DNA from: Thalassobacterium maritimum
GTDB taxonomy: Bacteria; Verrucomicrobiota; Verrucomicrobiia; Opitutales; Coraliomargaritaceae
Length of the DNA stretch: 64,000 nucleotides
Direction of reading: 5' to 3'
Assembly (NCBI RefSeq): GCF_031127805.1
Contig: NZ_JARXHW010000015.1
Location: forward strand, 1 to 64,000
Under the pieces are notes generated by a model that saw only the letters and a program-made list of their open reading frames with translations, did no database searches and was not told where the DNA came from. Position 1 is the first letter of the stretch. Every line of letters begins with the position of its first letter. The position numbers were made by a program, and so were the translations under genes. Positions 11,601 through 19,667 of the stretch are shown here, one piece after another.

Positions 11601-12327
11601 GCGCCTTGAGCCGTCCAATATCGGTGGTCTCACCACGGCTTACACTTCGATCGCTCCCAGCCAGATTACTTCCGGATGGGCGGGCGGGACCATCGACACC
11701 CTCACGTTCGCGCTCAATGGCCAACTGGCAGAAGATACCTACCTTTCCTTAGACTGGAGTTACGGGCGATTTAATGCCGAGCGCATAGTTGGGCGATTTA
11801 CGGAGACTATTTTGGGCACTTACGCCAATGATCCGGGCGAACTCAGCATCGGTGAAATGCAGCAATCCCTCGACTACGATGAGATGAGCTTCACTGCGCG
11901 GATCGATCATTTACTGAGCCGTCGCGCCAGCGTGGGCGCTAGTTTTAGCTGGCAATATGCAGAGATCGACGAGCAGCTGGAGGGCGATTTGGGCGTGAGC
12001 CGCACCTCGCCTTATCTCGACGACAGTCGTGCGAGCTTATACACGGGGGCACTCTATGCACGGTACCAAAATACGAACGGCTGGTTTGCGGGCGCCGATC
12101 TGCAATACTGGGTGCAGCAGAGTCACTCCCTCGTGCCAGAGATCACAGATAGCTATGTGCCCAATATTAATTTGAGTATTGGCTATCGCTTACAGCAGCA
12201 ACGCGGCGAGATTACATTTAGCATACTCAATCTTAGCGATGAAGAATATGAGTTGAACCCGGTCAATAATTACAGCGAGCCTCCCCATGAGCGAAGTTTC
12301 GTTGTTCAAACACGTTTTAGCTTTTAG
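8680..12327 (+). CDS. FecR-TPR-outer membrane beta-barrel fusion protein
   Basis: Envelope protein of 1215 residues, start GTG at 8680 (GTGA overlap with the cyclase stop). After a signal peptide (cleavage near LHG/EES) comes a FecR domain (about 60-190: LADGDRVRTGEYSRAALRYPSG, AAIRGTEFEIRV). A long run of TPR-like helical repeats follows (about 215-600, for example AWARLARLDFGFGDTDAMHGALEQA). The last ~580 residues are rich in alternating aromatic beta-strands and end in VQTRFSF with terminal Phe, as in TonB-dependent receptor barrels; INLSIGYRL and ITFSILNLSDEEYELN match the last strands of that fold. I see no TonB box and no plug domain. FecR proteins are often encoded beside CHASE2 cyclases; joining FecR to a barrel in one chain is unusual. 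Transport or surface signal relay is inferred. Confidence 0.85.
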   Translation: MRIYCIHHILTYLFCSLLWASASLHGEESIELISVENLVEVSRSHAQAWTAVESGTLLADGDRVRTGEYSRAALRYPSGHIIRLNEFSTIRLSQTSTFEGAKKTALELKKGALYFFSRQPESESDIKTAAVNAAIRGTEFEIRVNDDQSTELSMFEGRVDLSNAVGSLALSPGERARTQVGQAPVRLPMIDASRYMQWYLYYPGVLDTRGLDLDVSYNSSVAAYQVGDLLTALESLPRAAGALATADTQVYRAAVILAVGQVEQAAQSLRGSSQAQSAALLELIDAVKGDPQTVASLAPAQTASDWLVRSYSLQAVGDLAGARAAAQQATQLNPEFGYAWARLARLDFGFGDTDAMHGALEQAKQYNPSNPEVFVLEGFRLAAEGQAAQAEAQFLQALGLAANYSDAWLGLALVRFNQGRESAALQDMLTAVALQPNRSLLRSYLAKVFAESHQISIPWLRPQADDFVEKALQELELAKELDPGDPTPWLYAALIKRDNLRYNEAVRDLQSSIDQNNNRGLFRSQSLLDQDLAVRRSNLADIYQQAGLPTQALAEAGKAVQADYTNFAAHDFLARVYRESFDATRINQRNDTALNNEFFLRNALAPVGAGIASQRVSNQEYSSLLNQMGYNGTVEGSFDSRGRYAVGTFLAYQGSRIELALELYQEEWDPIYYNDDLETRSALVHFKYEPTSKDRFYSLLIFNDSEQGDLSAGPDPDALNRSVRPYSVVGDHVVFTPSTSGAHPVNDSYGRDPEFRVEQAQEPLFFNTYTRQWNDQNLSLFLYGWTDTNSRDSDPLLSLGVTNLSGSPSQQKIYDASYQNEQSFELHSFEAQHVWQGEQSQLIVGARLQVGELEDDMRMRAAINSNIPAAQLYNLVPYAIDSDGTRGSSEDFERIALYSQFGYALSDQLTVVAGLKYDSIEYPDGLQSLARSPQSQSESQLSPQLGFIWQLSPEWLLRGAYARSMSGYRIEDLLRLEPSNIGGLTTAYTSIAPSQITSGWAGGTIDTLTFALNGQLAEDTYLSLDWSYGRFNAERIVGRFTETILGTYANDPGELSIGEMQQSLDYDEMSFTARIDHLLSRRASVGASFSWQYAEIDEQLEGDLGVSRTSPYLDDSRASLYTGALYARYQNTNGWFAGADLQYWVQQSHSLVPEITDSYVPNINLSIGYRLQQQRGEITFSILNLSDEEYELNPVNNYSEPPHERSFVVQTRFSF

Positions 12328-12410
12328 GTGCATTCAGCTGCTGGCGCGTACTCGGTCGATATTTAATCTGTGACTTGCCAGCGTCTCCATCTATCTATCC
12401 AACTGCTCGT

Positions 12411-12644
12411 ATGTCTAAAATACGCCAAATTGACTATAGTACGCCACGCACACTCGTCTCTTATAGTGGCAAGCGCACTGTTCGTATGACCGGGCGGGAG
12501 ACTCGTTATCAGTTTTCCGGCGTTCTTGTCGCCGGAGAAGAGGACGAGTTTGCCAAGATCGGTGATGAGCGCAAAGACTGGCAAAAGAGCGCCTTTCCCT
12601 TGCCTTGGACCGATTCTCCCGATGTTGTGGAGCCGGAATCGTAA
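12411..12644 (+). CDS. Small hypothetical protein
   Basis: An open frame of 77 codons with ATG at 12411 between the FecR-barrel gene and rpsP. The product is hydrophilic, basic in the first half (SYSGKRTVRMTGRETRY) and acidic at the end (PDVVEPES). It has no signal peptide, membrane segment or motif that I recognise. Codon use looks native and it lies in a gap otherwise too long for a promoter alone. It could be a small conserved protein of this lineage or a chance frame; an overlapping frame on the other strand (12363-12584) is equally long, which lowers confidence. Confidence 0.4.
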   Translation: MSKIRQIDYSTPRTLVSYSGKRTVRMTGRETRYQFSGVLVAGEEDEFAKIGDERKDWQKSAFPLPWTDSPDVVEPES

Positions 12645-12750
12645 TATTTATCTTGCTCTGCGCTTGACACTCGCTCAGCTAACACCTTTTTTCTTCGCTT
12701 TTCCCAATTTCCGGCTGTCTCGCCGAACTCTATCTTTACACTTTAATATT

Positions 12751-13029
12751 ATGGCACTTAAAATCCGTCTCCAACGTCATGGCGCAAGCCACCGCCCTTT
12801 CTACCGCATGGTTGTCACCGAAGCTTTGGCTCGTCGTGATGGTCGTTTCGTCGAAGTTCTCGGCACTTACGAGCCACAGGCTAAGCGCCCAGAGGATGAG
12901 CTGAGTGTCAAGCTTGACCGCGTAGACTACTGGAAGTCTGTCGGTGCCAAGCCAACAGATACAGCTGCGAGCCTCATCCGTAAGGCACGTCGCGAAGCAC
13001 CTGCTGAAGCAGAGACTGCTGAAGCGTAG
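12751..13029 (+). CDS. rpsP: 30S ribosomal protein S16
   Basis: Ribosomal protein of the small subunit, 92 residues. MALKIRLQRHGASHRPFYRMVV is the S16 N-terminus, followed by RRDGRFVEVLGTYEP and the Lys/Asp-rich LDRVDYWKSVGAKPTDTAASLI segment. The tail is Ala/Glu-rich and lineage specific. The frame is open far upstream, but ATG 12751 matches family starts. It heads a translation cluster rpsP-trmD-rplS; rimM, which often sits between rpsP and trmD, is not present in the 90-bp gap. Confidence 0.98.
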   Translation: MALKIRLQRHGASHRPFYRMVVTEALARRDGRFVEVLGTYEPQAKRPEDELSVKLDRVDYWKSVGAKPTDTAASLIRKARREAPAEAETAEA

Positions 13030-13119
13030 TCATTTTTTTTGTAACTCGCCCATCTTGGCTCACTTCGCCTTGGCTGCTTGCGAAATTCGTAAGAGGCCAC
13101 ACTTGAGGCCAGTTTTCTG

Positions 13120-13797
<678 letters not shown>

Positions 13798-13825
13798 CTT
13801 TTATACAACAAACCGGAGTATTCCC

Positions 13826-14194
13826 ATGAGCCAAGCAATCCTCGAAGACATCACAAAAGATCAACTTACCGACGACCGCGCCGACTTTAAAGTAGGCGAT
13901 GGCGTTCGCGTTCACCTCAAGGTTAAAGAAGGTGATAAAACACGTATCCAGATTTTTGCTGGTATTGTCATCTCTCGCAAGGGTGGCGGCATTCAAGAAG
14001 CATTCACAGTGCGTCGCATTGCATCGGGTGTGGGCGTCGAGAAGGTATTCCCTGTGCACAGCCCCACAATCGAAAAGATCGAAATCGATCGTGAGTCTGT
14101 GACTATGCGTGCACGTATGTATTACATGCGCGACCGTATCGGTAAGGCTGCCAACTTGGTTAAAGAAAAACGCCTGGTTGAAGCCGGCCGATAA
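13826..14194 (+). CDS. rplS: 50S ribosomal protein L19
   Basis: Large-subunit ribosomal protein of 122 residues located at the 30S-50S interface. Characteristic segments are FKVGDGVRVHLKVKEGDKTRIQIFAGIVI, FTVRRIASGVGVEKVFPVHSP and the basic RARMYYMRDRIGKAANLVKEKR. It begins 28 bp after trmD, with a GGAG-like stretch ahead of ATG 13826, and is closed by a strong terminator 21 bp after the stop, so it is the last gene of the rpsP operon. Confidence 0.98.
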   Translation: MSQAILEDITKDQLTDDRADFKVGDGVRVHLKVKEGDKTRIQIFAGIVISRKGGGIQEAFTVRRIASGVGVEKVFPVHSPTIEKIEIDRESVTMRARMYYMRDRIGKAANLVKEKRLVEAGR

Positions 14195-14215
14195 TAGAGC
14201 CCCACATTTATTTTG

Positions 14216-14245
14216 AGGCCGCCCTGCGAGGGGCGGCCTTTTTTT
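14216..14245 (+). terminator. Rho-independent terminator of the rpsP-trmD-rplS operon
   Basis: Perfect 9-bp GC-rich stem AGGCCGCCC / GGGCGGCCT (14216-14224 with 14231-14239), 6-base loop, then a run of seven T ending at 14245. Confidence 0.95.
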
Positions 14246-14305
14246 ATGATTGTGCGGCTAATTGGCTTTCACAATCTGGATTGGGAATTTATACCACCAG
14301 CCCCC

Positions 14306-15901
14306 ATGCAATCGGACGAAGACCTTCAAACGACGCTTTCTAAATGGCCATTCATCATCGGCGATGTAATGCTGGTCGTTATCGCGCTAGCGATTGCGAT
14401 CCTTGGTGATTGGCAATTGACCAATATGCAGGTCGCCTCCTGCGTGATTTCCGTGGCGCTGGGTTGTTGCCTCTTTGTGCTGCCCTATATTTTAGAGTAT
14501 CAAGTGCGCGTGCGTGAAGAGGTCGAGGATCGCACTGCGGACCTGCGAATTATGCGGCGGCACCTGATTGCAGCTGAAGAGCAATTAGATACATTTGGAG
14601 CGCAAATTAAATCTCTGAAACAGGGGCTTGAGGAGCGGGCGCAAGCTAAGCCAGAGCAGTCAGTCTCGAATGAGACGCTGGAAGCGCTGGCAACTTTGAA
14701 AGAAATGAAGGCGCAATGGGCGCCCTTAGAAAGTCAGCAGAGCGAGCAGGCGCAGCAACTGGAGGCGCAAGCGCAGCAATTCGACACCTTTACTCAGCAG
14801 TTGGACGCTTTGGCGCAGCAAGTCAATGCACTGGTCGAGTCGCAACAGAGTCAGGTCGATGCGATTCAAACACTGAAGTCCGACTTCGAGCTGATTCCCG
14901 CACTTCGTTCCGAGCTGGACGCAGTGCGCGCGCAAGTGGCCGCGAGGCCCATTGTGGCCGCCGAGCCAACAACGGGTGAAGAAGCAACAACAGCCGCCGA
15001 GCCGACAACGGTGGGGGTGTCGTCGCCAGTAGTCGCCGAACCGACAGCCGATCCAGAAGCAGTCGAACCGACAGCCGAAGAGGCCAGCGGGTCGACGACT
15101 GCAGAGCCAACACTCTTTACCGAAGAGTTAACACCAGTTACCGAAGTGCCAGTGGAAGCTGAAGCACTGGCGCCAGTTGAGGAGCCGGAACCTCTTGCTG
15201 AGCCAGCAGCCATCGTGGAGCCGCCAACAGCCCCGGCTGAAGCGGCAGCCGCGAGTGCTGAAGAACCAGTGTTTAAGAAAGTGCGCTCGACACGCACGCG
15301 TCGCAATTCTGGCTCTGGTATGCTTAAGCGAGCCATGTTTGGTTTGAAACAGGAGAGCGAGTCACAAGCAGTCAGCCGTATAATTCTTTCGAAAGGCAGC
15401 CGTTCAGAGCTTCGGCCATCAGCGGAAACAGTTTCCGAAGAGGCCGCGCCTGCTGCAGCCGCCAGCGAAAACCAGTTGCCGGCAGCAGAGTCCGAATCGG
15501 AGCCAGAGTCGGAAGAAGTCTTAGCGCCAGAACCAGCAGAACCAGCAGAAGCAGCAGAGGCGCACAGCGCAGAAGCAGCCGTGCGTCCGAAGCCAGAGCT
15601 AGAGTTTATGGTGGATGGAGTCCCGCGTCAGGCTAGTAAGGCAGTCGAAAGCACGGTGGTAGCTTCGGTTTTTATCGGGATCGGCAATAAACCATTTATA
15701 CGTGGCAATGGGCCCGGTTTGAGCTGGGATCGCGGGGTGGAGATGGAGTTTGAGGAAATTGGTAAGTGGTGCTGGATGGCTCCGCTGGAGATTGAGCAGC
15801 CGATCGAAATACAAGTCTTTCGCAATGATGAGGACCCCGACACGACGGGAACTTATACCTTGGAGCCAGGCCAAGAGCTGCGCGTATCGCCAGAGTTTTA
15901 G
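14306..15901 (+). CDS. Membrane-anchored coiled-coil protein with conserved C-terminal domain, unknown function
   Basis: 531 residues from ATG 14306 (an ATG at 14246 directly after the terminator T-run is less likely). Two hydrophobic segments (about residues 13-35 and 40-66) anchor the N-terminus. A Gln/Glu-rich coiled coil follows (about 75-215, many QLxALAQQ repeats), then a Pro/Ala/Glu/Thr low-complexity stretch with repeated AEPTT units (about 220-345). A basic patch (about 350-385) and a second acidic linker precede a compact C-terminal domain (about 445-531) with IGIGNKPFIRGNGPGLSWDRG and EIGKWCWMAP. The C-terminal block looks conserved rather than low complexity, but I cannot name the family. 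The layout suggests a tether that spans the periplasm or cytoplasm. Confidence 0.7.
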   Translation: MQSDEDLQTTLSKWPFIIGDVMLVVIALAIAILGDWQLTNMQVASCVISVALGCCLFVLPYILEYQVRVREEVEDRTADLRIMRRHLIAAEEQLDTFGAQIKSLKQGLEERAQAKPEQSVSNETLEALATLKEMKAQWAPLESQQSEQAQQLEAQAQQFDTFTQQLDALAQQVNALVESQQSQVDAIQTLKSDFELIPALRSELDAVRAQVAARPIVAAEPTTGEEATTAAEPTTVGVSSPVVAEPTADPEAVEPTAEEASGSTTAEPTLFTEELTPVTEVPVEAEALAPVEEPEPLAEPAAIVEPPTAPAEAAAASAEEPVFKKVRSTRTRRNSGSGMLKRAMFGLKQESESQAVSRIILSKGSRSELRPSAETVSEEAAPAAAASENQLPAAESESEPESEEVLAPEPAEPAEAAEAHSAEAAVRPKPELEFMVDGVPRQASKAVESTVVASVFIGIGNKPFIRGNGPGLSWDRGVEMEFEEIGKWCWMAPLEIEQPIEIQVFRNDEDPDTTGTYTLEPGQELRVSPEF

Positions 15902-15965
15902 GGCTATTTGCAATAGAATCGAAGATTGCCCGTCGGGAATTACTTGCTTTTAATCCACTACATTT

Positions 15966-17501
15966 ATGAGTGATTCGATTGCAGCCGGCCCCATTGATTT
16001 TAAAGCGATTCTTGAAGCGGCTCCAGATGCTGTTGTCGTGCATGACTTAAATAATCGCGTATTATTTTGGAATCAGGCGGCTGAAGCGCTCTACGGTTGG
16101 ACGGCGCAAGAGATTCTAGGCCGCCCCATTTCGCGAGTGTTGTATTTAGACCTTGCTGAGCGTGAAAAGGCGATGGCCGTATTGACGCAAGGGGGCGTCT
16201 GGCGGCGCGAGCTTCGGCAGCTTGATCGCAATGGTGATGAGTACCTGGTGCAAGTGCGTCAGCATCTGCAGTGCTGTGTGGATGGCCTGCCGCAGGCGAT
16301 CGTATCTTTCAACACGGATGTCACAGAGCAGCGCAAGCTGGCGGATGCGCAAGAGCGTGCCCACCACGTGCAGTCCTCTAGTATCTTGGCGGGTGGAGTG
16401 GCGCATGAGTTGAATAATGCGCTCGCACCGATTATGTTGTCCTCGGCCATGCTGAAGCGTTCCGTAGAGGGGGAGAAGGCGCAGAGCATGGTCAGCATGA
16501 TTGAAAAATGTGCGACCAAGGGCGCGACGCTGATTTCCGAATTACTTGCTTTTGAGCGCGGCAAGGGTGGGGGGCGCGATATTATTCGCGGCACTCAGGT
16601 GAAGCGTGGCATCTTGCGCGCCTGCGAAGAGCTGCTCGATGAATCCATTGACCTACAAGTCAATGTAAACGAAGAGCTGTGGGAATTTCGCGGGGAGCTG
16701 TCTGAAATCTGCGCAGTCTTTCAGCATTTAGTTCAAAATGCACGTGAGGCCATGCCCGACGGAGGCAAGTTGAGCATTGATGTGCAGAATCATCTCTACG
16801 ATGAGAACTTTGAGAATTTGGCTCCCGAGGCCAAGGCGGGGGCTTACATCAGTTTCGTGGTGAGCGATACCGGCACAGGCATTGCCCCCGAAGCTTTAGC
16901 GCATGTGGCGGAACCCTTTTATACCACCAAGCCACCGACACAAGGTTTTGGCTTCGGTCTTTCCAATACCCAGGCGACAGTTAAAGGGCATAAGGGCTTT
17001 ATGCTGATTGAGAGCCGTAGTGGAGTCGGCACCACAGTGAGTATTTTCATTCCTGCCGATACGGATTCGGTTGTGAAAGTGGAGCCCCTGGAGCCCTACC
17101 GCGACCCTAAAAGTGGCGATGGTGAACTCGTGTTGGTCGCTGACGACGAGATGTTTGTGCGCGACACCATTAAGCGAACACTTGAAGATCGCGGCTACCA
17201 TGTGCTGGCTGCGCAAGATGGCACCGAAGCACTGGCCATTTACGCGAGCCGTCTAAAGGAGATCGACATGGTGGTCACTAATGTGGAAATGCCTTATATG
17301 GATGGGCCTGCGCTCTGCCGTGCTTTAAAAAAGTTGAACCCTGATGTGAAGATTCTGGTCTCTAGCGGGCATAAGCAAGCGGAGCGGGTGCAAGCGATTA
17401 AGTCCTGCGGGGTGAGCGATTTCTTAGCCAAGCCCTACACTGCCGATAGCCTGGCTGATCGTGTACACGCGATCCTCGCAGATGAGCCGATCGACTCGTG
17501 A
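15966..17501 (+). CDS. PAS-domain hybrid sensor histidine kinase with degenerate receiver
   Basis: Soluble hybrid kinase of 511 residues without membrane segments. A PAS domain (about 8-125, ILEAAPDAVVVHDLNNRVLFWNQAAE) precedes the dimerisation/phospho-acceptor helix with His147 (VAHELNN) and an HATPase domain with N-box QNAREAM (Asn258), DTGTG (301-305) and GFGFGLSN. A C-terminal receiver domain (about 385-505) keeps the acidic pair Asp393/Asp394, Ser466 and Lys489, yet the acceptor position before MPYMDG is Asn439 (codon AAT) rather than Asp. The receiver therefore probably cannot be phosphorylated in the normal way and may work as a constitutive or protein-binding module. No partner regulator lies beside it; it converges with aroB. 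Confidence 0.93.
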   Translation: MSDSIAAGPIDFKAILEAAPDAVVVHDLNNRVLFWNQAAEALYGWTAQEILGRPISRVLYLDLAEREKAMAVLTQGGVWRRELRQLDRNGDEYLVQVRQHLQCCVDGLPQAIVSFNTDVTEQRKLADAQERAHHVQSSSILAGGVAHELNNALAPIMLSSAMLKRSVEGEKAQSMVSMIEKCATKGATLISELLAFERGKGGGRDIIRGTQVKRGILRACEELLDESIDLQVNVNEELWEFRGELSEICAVFQHLVQNAREAMPDGGKLSIDVQNHLYDENFENLAPEAKAGAYISFVVSDTGTGIAPEALAHVAEPFYTTKPPTQGFGFGLSNTQATVKGHKGFMLIESRSGVGTTVSIFIPADTDSVVKVEPLEPYRDPKSGDGELVLVADDEMFVRDTIKRTLEDRGYHVLAAQDGTEALAIYASRLKEIDMVVTNVEMPYMDGPALCRALKKLNPDVKILVSSGHKQAERVQAIKSCGVSDFLAKPYTADSLADRVHAILADEPIDS

Positions 17502-17549
17502 TGGTGGCGTGCTGCTCTCGGGTGGGGCGCGCGATTCTCGCGATTGACG

Positions 17550-18641
17550 CTATTCCGCGCCAGCGTCGCGCCAGAGCTTTTCTATCAATGCGCTGTCGAT
17601 GCCATCGCTGGTCACGGCGGTGCCGAGAGCGGTCATTGTGACAAAGCGTAAGCGGCCACTACGATTTTTCTTATCACGTTGCATGGCTGCCATCAGCGCG
17701 CTGACGGGGAGGGCTTGGCTCAGGCGTGTCGGTAGTTCGAACTGTTGGATCACGCGCTCGGCGCGTAGGACGTCGCTGTGTGGGATTTGTCCCAGCTCTA
17801 CTGAAAGTTGCGTGGCCAGGCTGAGCCCGATGGCCACTGCTTCGCCGTGTAAATATTGTCCATACCCGGCTACATTCTCGATCGCATGTGCGAAGGTGTG
17901 TCCGAGGTTGAGCAGTGCGCGACCTCCTGCGGCGGCGGTTTCTTTTTCATCATCGGCGACGACTTGTGCTTTGATGGCGCAACAGCGGCGCACGATCGCT
18001 GGCAGTTCGGGCGAGTGTGCGTCGAGCCCGTCAAGTGCCACCAGGTCGTTAAAGAGTTCTAAGTCGGCGAGCATGCCGTATTTGATCACTTCGCCCATGC
18101 CGGCGGCGAATTCACGTGCGGGTAAGCTTGCTAGCAGTGCGGTGTCGATATACACGGCTTTGGGCTGCCAGAAAGCGCCGACCAGGTTTTTGCCCTCGGG
18201 CAGGTTGATGCCTGTTTTGCCGCCCACGGAGCTGTCCACCATCGAGAGTAGGGTGGTCGGGATTTGATAAAAATCGATGCCACGCAAATAGCTTGCTGCC
18301 ACATACCCGGTCAAATCGCCAATCACGCCGCCCCCGAATGCAAAGAGTGCGCAGTCTCGGTTGGCGGAAGCGCTGGCCAAAAAGCTGAGGCACTGACTGA
18401 AAAATTCGACCGACTTGGTCGTCTCACCCGCGGGGAGTGAGAGGATCTCGCTATCCTCAAAGCCCGCCTGTAATAAATAGTCTGGATGGGCATGTAAGAC
18501 GCGGGCATCGCTGATTACGCGAATACTGCGGCCGGCAGCGCGCAGGGCATCGATGTCGGCTTTGAGTGCTTCGGGCACATGGCTGAAGTGAATCGGATAG
18601 CTGCGCTCAGCGAGCTGGACGGTGAGAGTTTGCGTTTGCAT
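17550..18641 (-). CDS. aroB: 3-dehydroquinate synthase
   Basis: Cytoplasmic shikimate-pathway enzyme converting DAHP to 3-dehydroquinate with NAD and a divalent metal. The 363-residue product shows FGGGVIGDLTGYVAASYLRGIDFYQIPTTLLSMVDSSVGGKTGINLPEGKNLVGAFWQP, then the metal-binding LNLGHTFAHAIE and HGEAVAIGL. ATG 18641 gives the normal length; the frame continues 28 codons upstream through a palindromic repeat and that extension is not enzyme-like. It is the last gene of the minus-strand run ribH-nusB-ftsY-aroB. The repeat between ftsY and aroB occupies the whole leader, so aroB translation could be affected by its fold. Confidence 0.97.
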   Translation of the reverse strand: MQTQTLTVQLAERSYPIHFSHVPEALKADIDALRAAGRSIRVISDARVLHAHPDYLLQAGFEDSEILSLPAGETTKSVEFFSQCLSFLASASANRDCALFAFGGGVIGDLTGYVAASYLRGIDFYQIPTTLLSMVDSSVGGKTGINLPEGKNLVGAFWQPKAVYIDTALLASLPAREFAAGMGEVIKYGMLADLELFNDLVALDGLDAHSPELPAIVRRCCAIKAQVVADDEKETAAAGGRALLNLGHTFAHAIENVAGYGQYLHGEAVAIGLSLATQLSVELGQIPHSDVLRAERVIQQFELPTRLSQALPVSALMAAMQRDKKNRSGRLRFVTMTALGTAVTSDGIDSALIEKLWRDAGAE

Positions 18642-18650
18642 GATGAATGT

Positions 18651-18730
18651 TGTAGGGGCTTCACTGGTGAAGCCCGCATTTGCTTCGGGGCGTGTATTCT
18701 CGGCGGTCTTCACTAGTGAAGCCACTACGA
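18651..18730. repeat. REP-like inverted repeat between ftsY and aroB
   Basis: Two arms of about 27 bases (18651-18677 and 18703-18730) are inverted copies with about four mismatches, and each arm is itself palindromic: GGGCTTCACTGGTGAAGCCC on the left and CTTCACTAGTGAAG on the right. The ~80-bp element fills nearly the entire space between the ftsY stop and the aroB start and would form a long cruciform or two small hairpins in mRNA. Size and structure fit a non-autonomous MITE or REP doublet. Confidence 0.75.
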
Positions 18731-19651
18731 TTATTCTGTGAGCCCAAAGATCGCGTTGGAGTAATTTTCGGCAGAGAACGGCTGCAGGTCATCAGGCTGT
18801 TCGCCTAAGCCTACGAAATAAATCGGCAGTTTGAGTTCGCGGTAGATGCCTACCAGTGCGCCGCCGCGGCTGGTGCCGTCTAGCTTGGTGATGATCAGTC
18901 CGGTCAGCGGGAAGCTCTTGTGGAAGACACGTGCTTGTTCGATGGAGTTGGATCCAAGGCTACCGTCCACCACTAGCCAGCTGTGATGCGGGGCGGTGGG
19001 CTCGCGCTTTTGGATGACGCGGTGCATCTTTTCCAATTCCTTCATCAGGTTACCCTTGGTGTGTAAGCGACCGGCGGTGTCGAGAATCACAATGTCACGT
19101 GAGCGACTTTGGGCGGCCTCCAGTGCATCGTAGGCGACGGCAGCGGAATCCGCTCCATGTTGGCTGGCTACGATGTCGATGTTCAGGCGGTCTGCCCAAT
19201 GCTTGATTTGCTCGTTGGCTGCAGCGCGAAAGGTGTCGCAAGCACCGAGTAGCATACTGTGGCCCTCATTTTGATAGAGGTGGGCCAGCTTGGCGGAGGT
19301 GGTGGTCTTGCCGGAGCCGTTGACGCCGACCAGGCAGATGATCTCTGGCTTGTGTTGGCCGACTTCGACTCGGCCCTCGGCGCCTTTGAGCACCCGGGCG
19401 AGCACGGTCGCGCCAATCTTAGCGGCGTCTTCGCCCCTCATTTCTTTGTCGGCTTTGTAGGCCAGCTTGATTTCTTCGATAATTTCTTCGACGGTCTCGT
19501 GGCCGAAGTCCGCTGTGTACAGGGCTTCTTCCAGTTCCTCCAACGCGGCATCGTCCAGCTTCCCGGCTGCAAAGATGCCGTTGAATGCTTTCTGGAAGGT
19601 GGGCGTTTGGCGCTTGAGGCCGTCTTTGAACTTTTTAAAGAGTCCGCGCAT
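18731..19651 (-). CDS. ftsY: Signal recognition particle receptor FtsY
   Basis: SRP GTPase of 306 residues that docks ribosome-SRP complexes at the membrane. The N domain (residues 1-90) begins with the basic amphipathic MRGLFKKFKDGLKR, and the acidic A domain of E. coli FtsY is absent. The G domain has G1 GVNGSGKTTT, DTFRAAA, DTAGR, and TKLDGTSRGG. The segment that normally reads DA(T/S)TGQN is DGSLGSN here, losing the conserved Gln. The gene follows nusB by 16 bp and is followed at once by a palindromic repeat and aroB. Confidence 0.97.
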   Translation of the reverse strand: MRGLFKKFKDGLKRQTPTFQKAFNGIFAAGKLDDAALEELEEALYTADFGHETVEEIIEEIKLAYKADKEMRGEDAAKIGATVLARVLKGAEGRVEVGQHKPEIICLVGVNGSGKTTTSAKLAHLYQNEGHSMLLGACDTFRAAANEQIKHWADRLNIDIVASQHGADSAAVAYDALEAAQSRSRDIVILDTAGRLHTKGNLMKELEKMHRVIQKREPTAPHHSWLVVDGSLGSNSIEQARVFHKSFPLTGLIITKLDGTSRGGALVGIYRELKLPIYFVGLGEQPDDLQPFSAENYSNAIFGLTE

Positions 19652-19667
19652 AATTTTGTTTTCGAAC

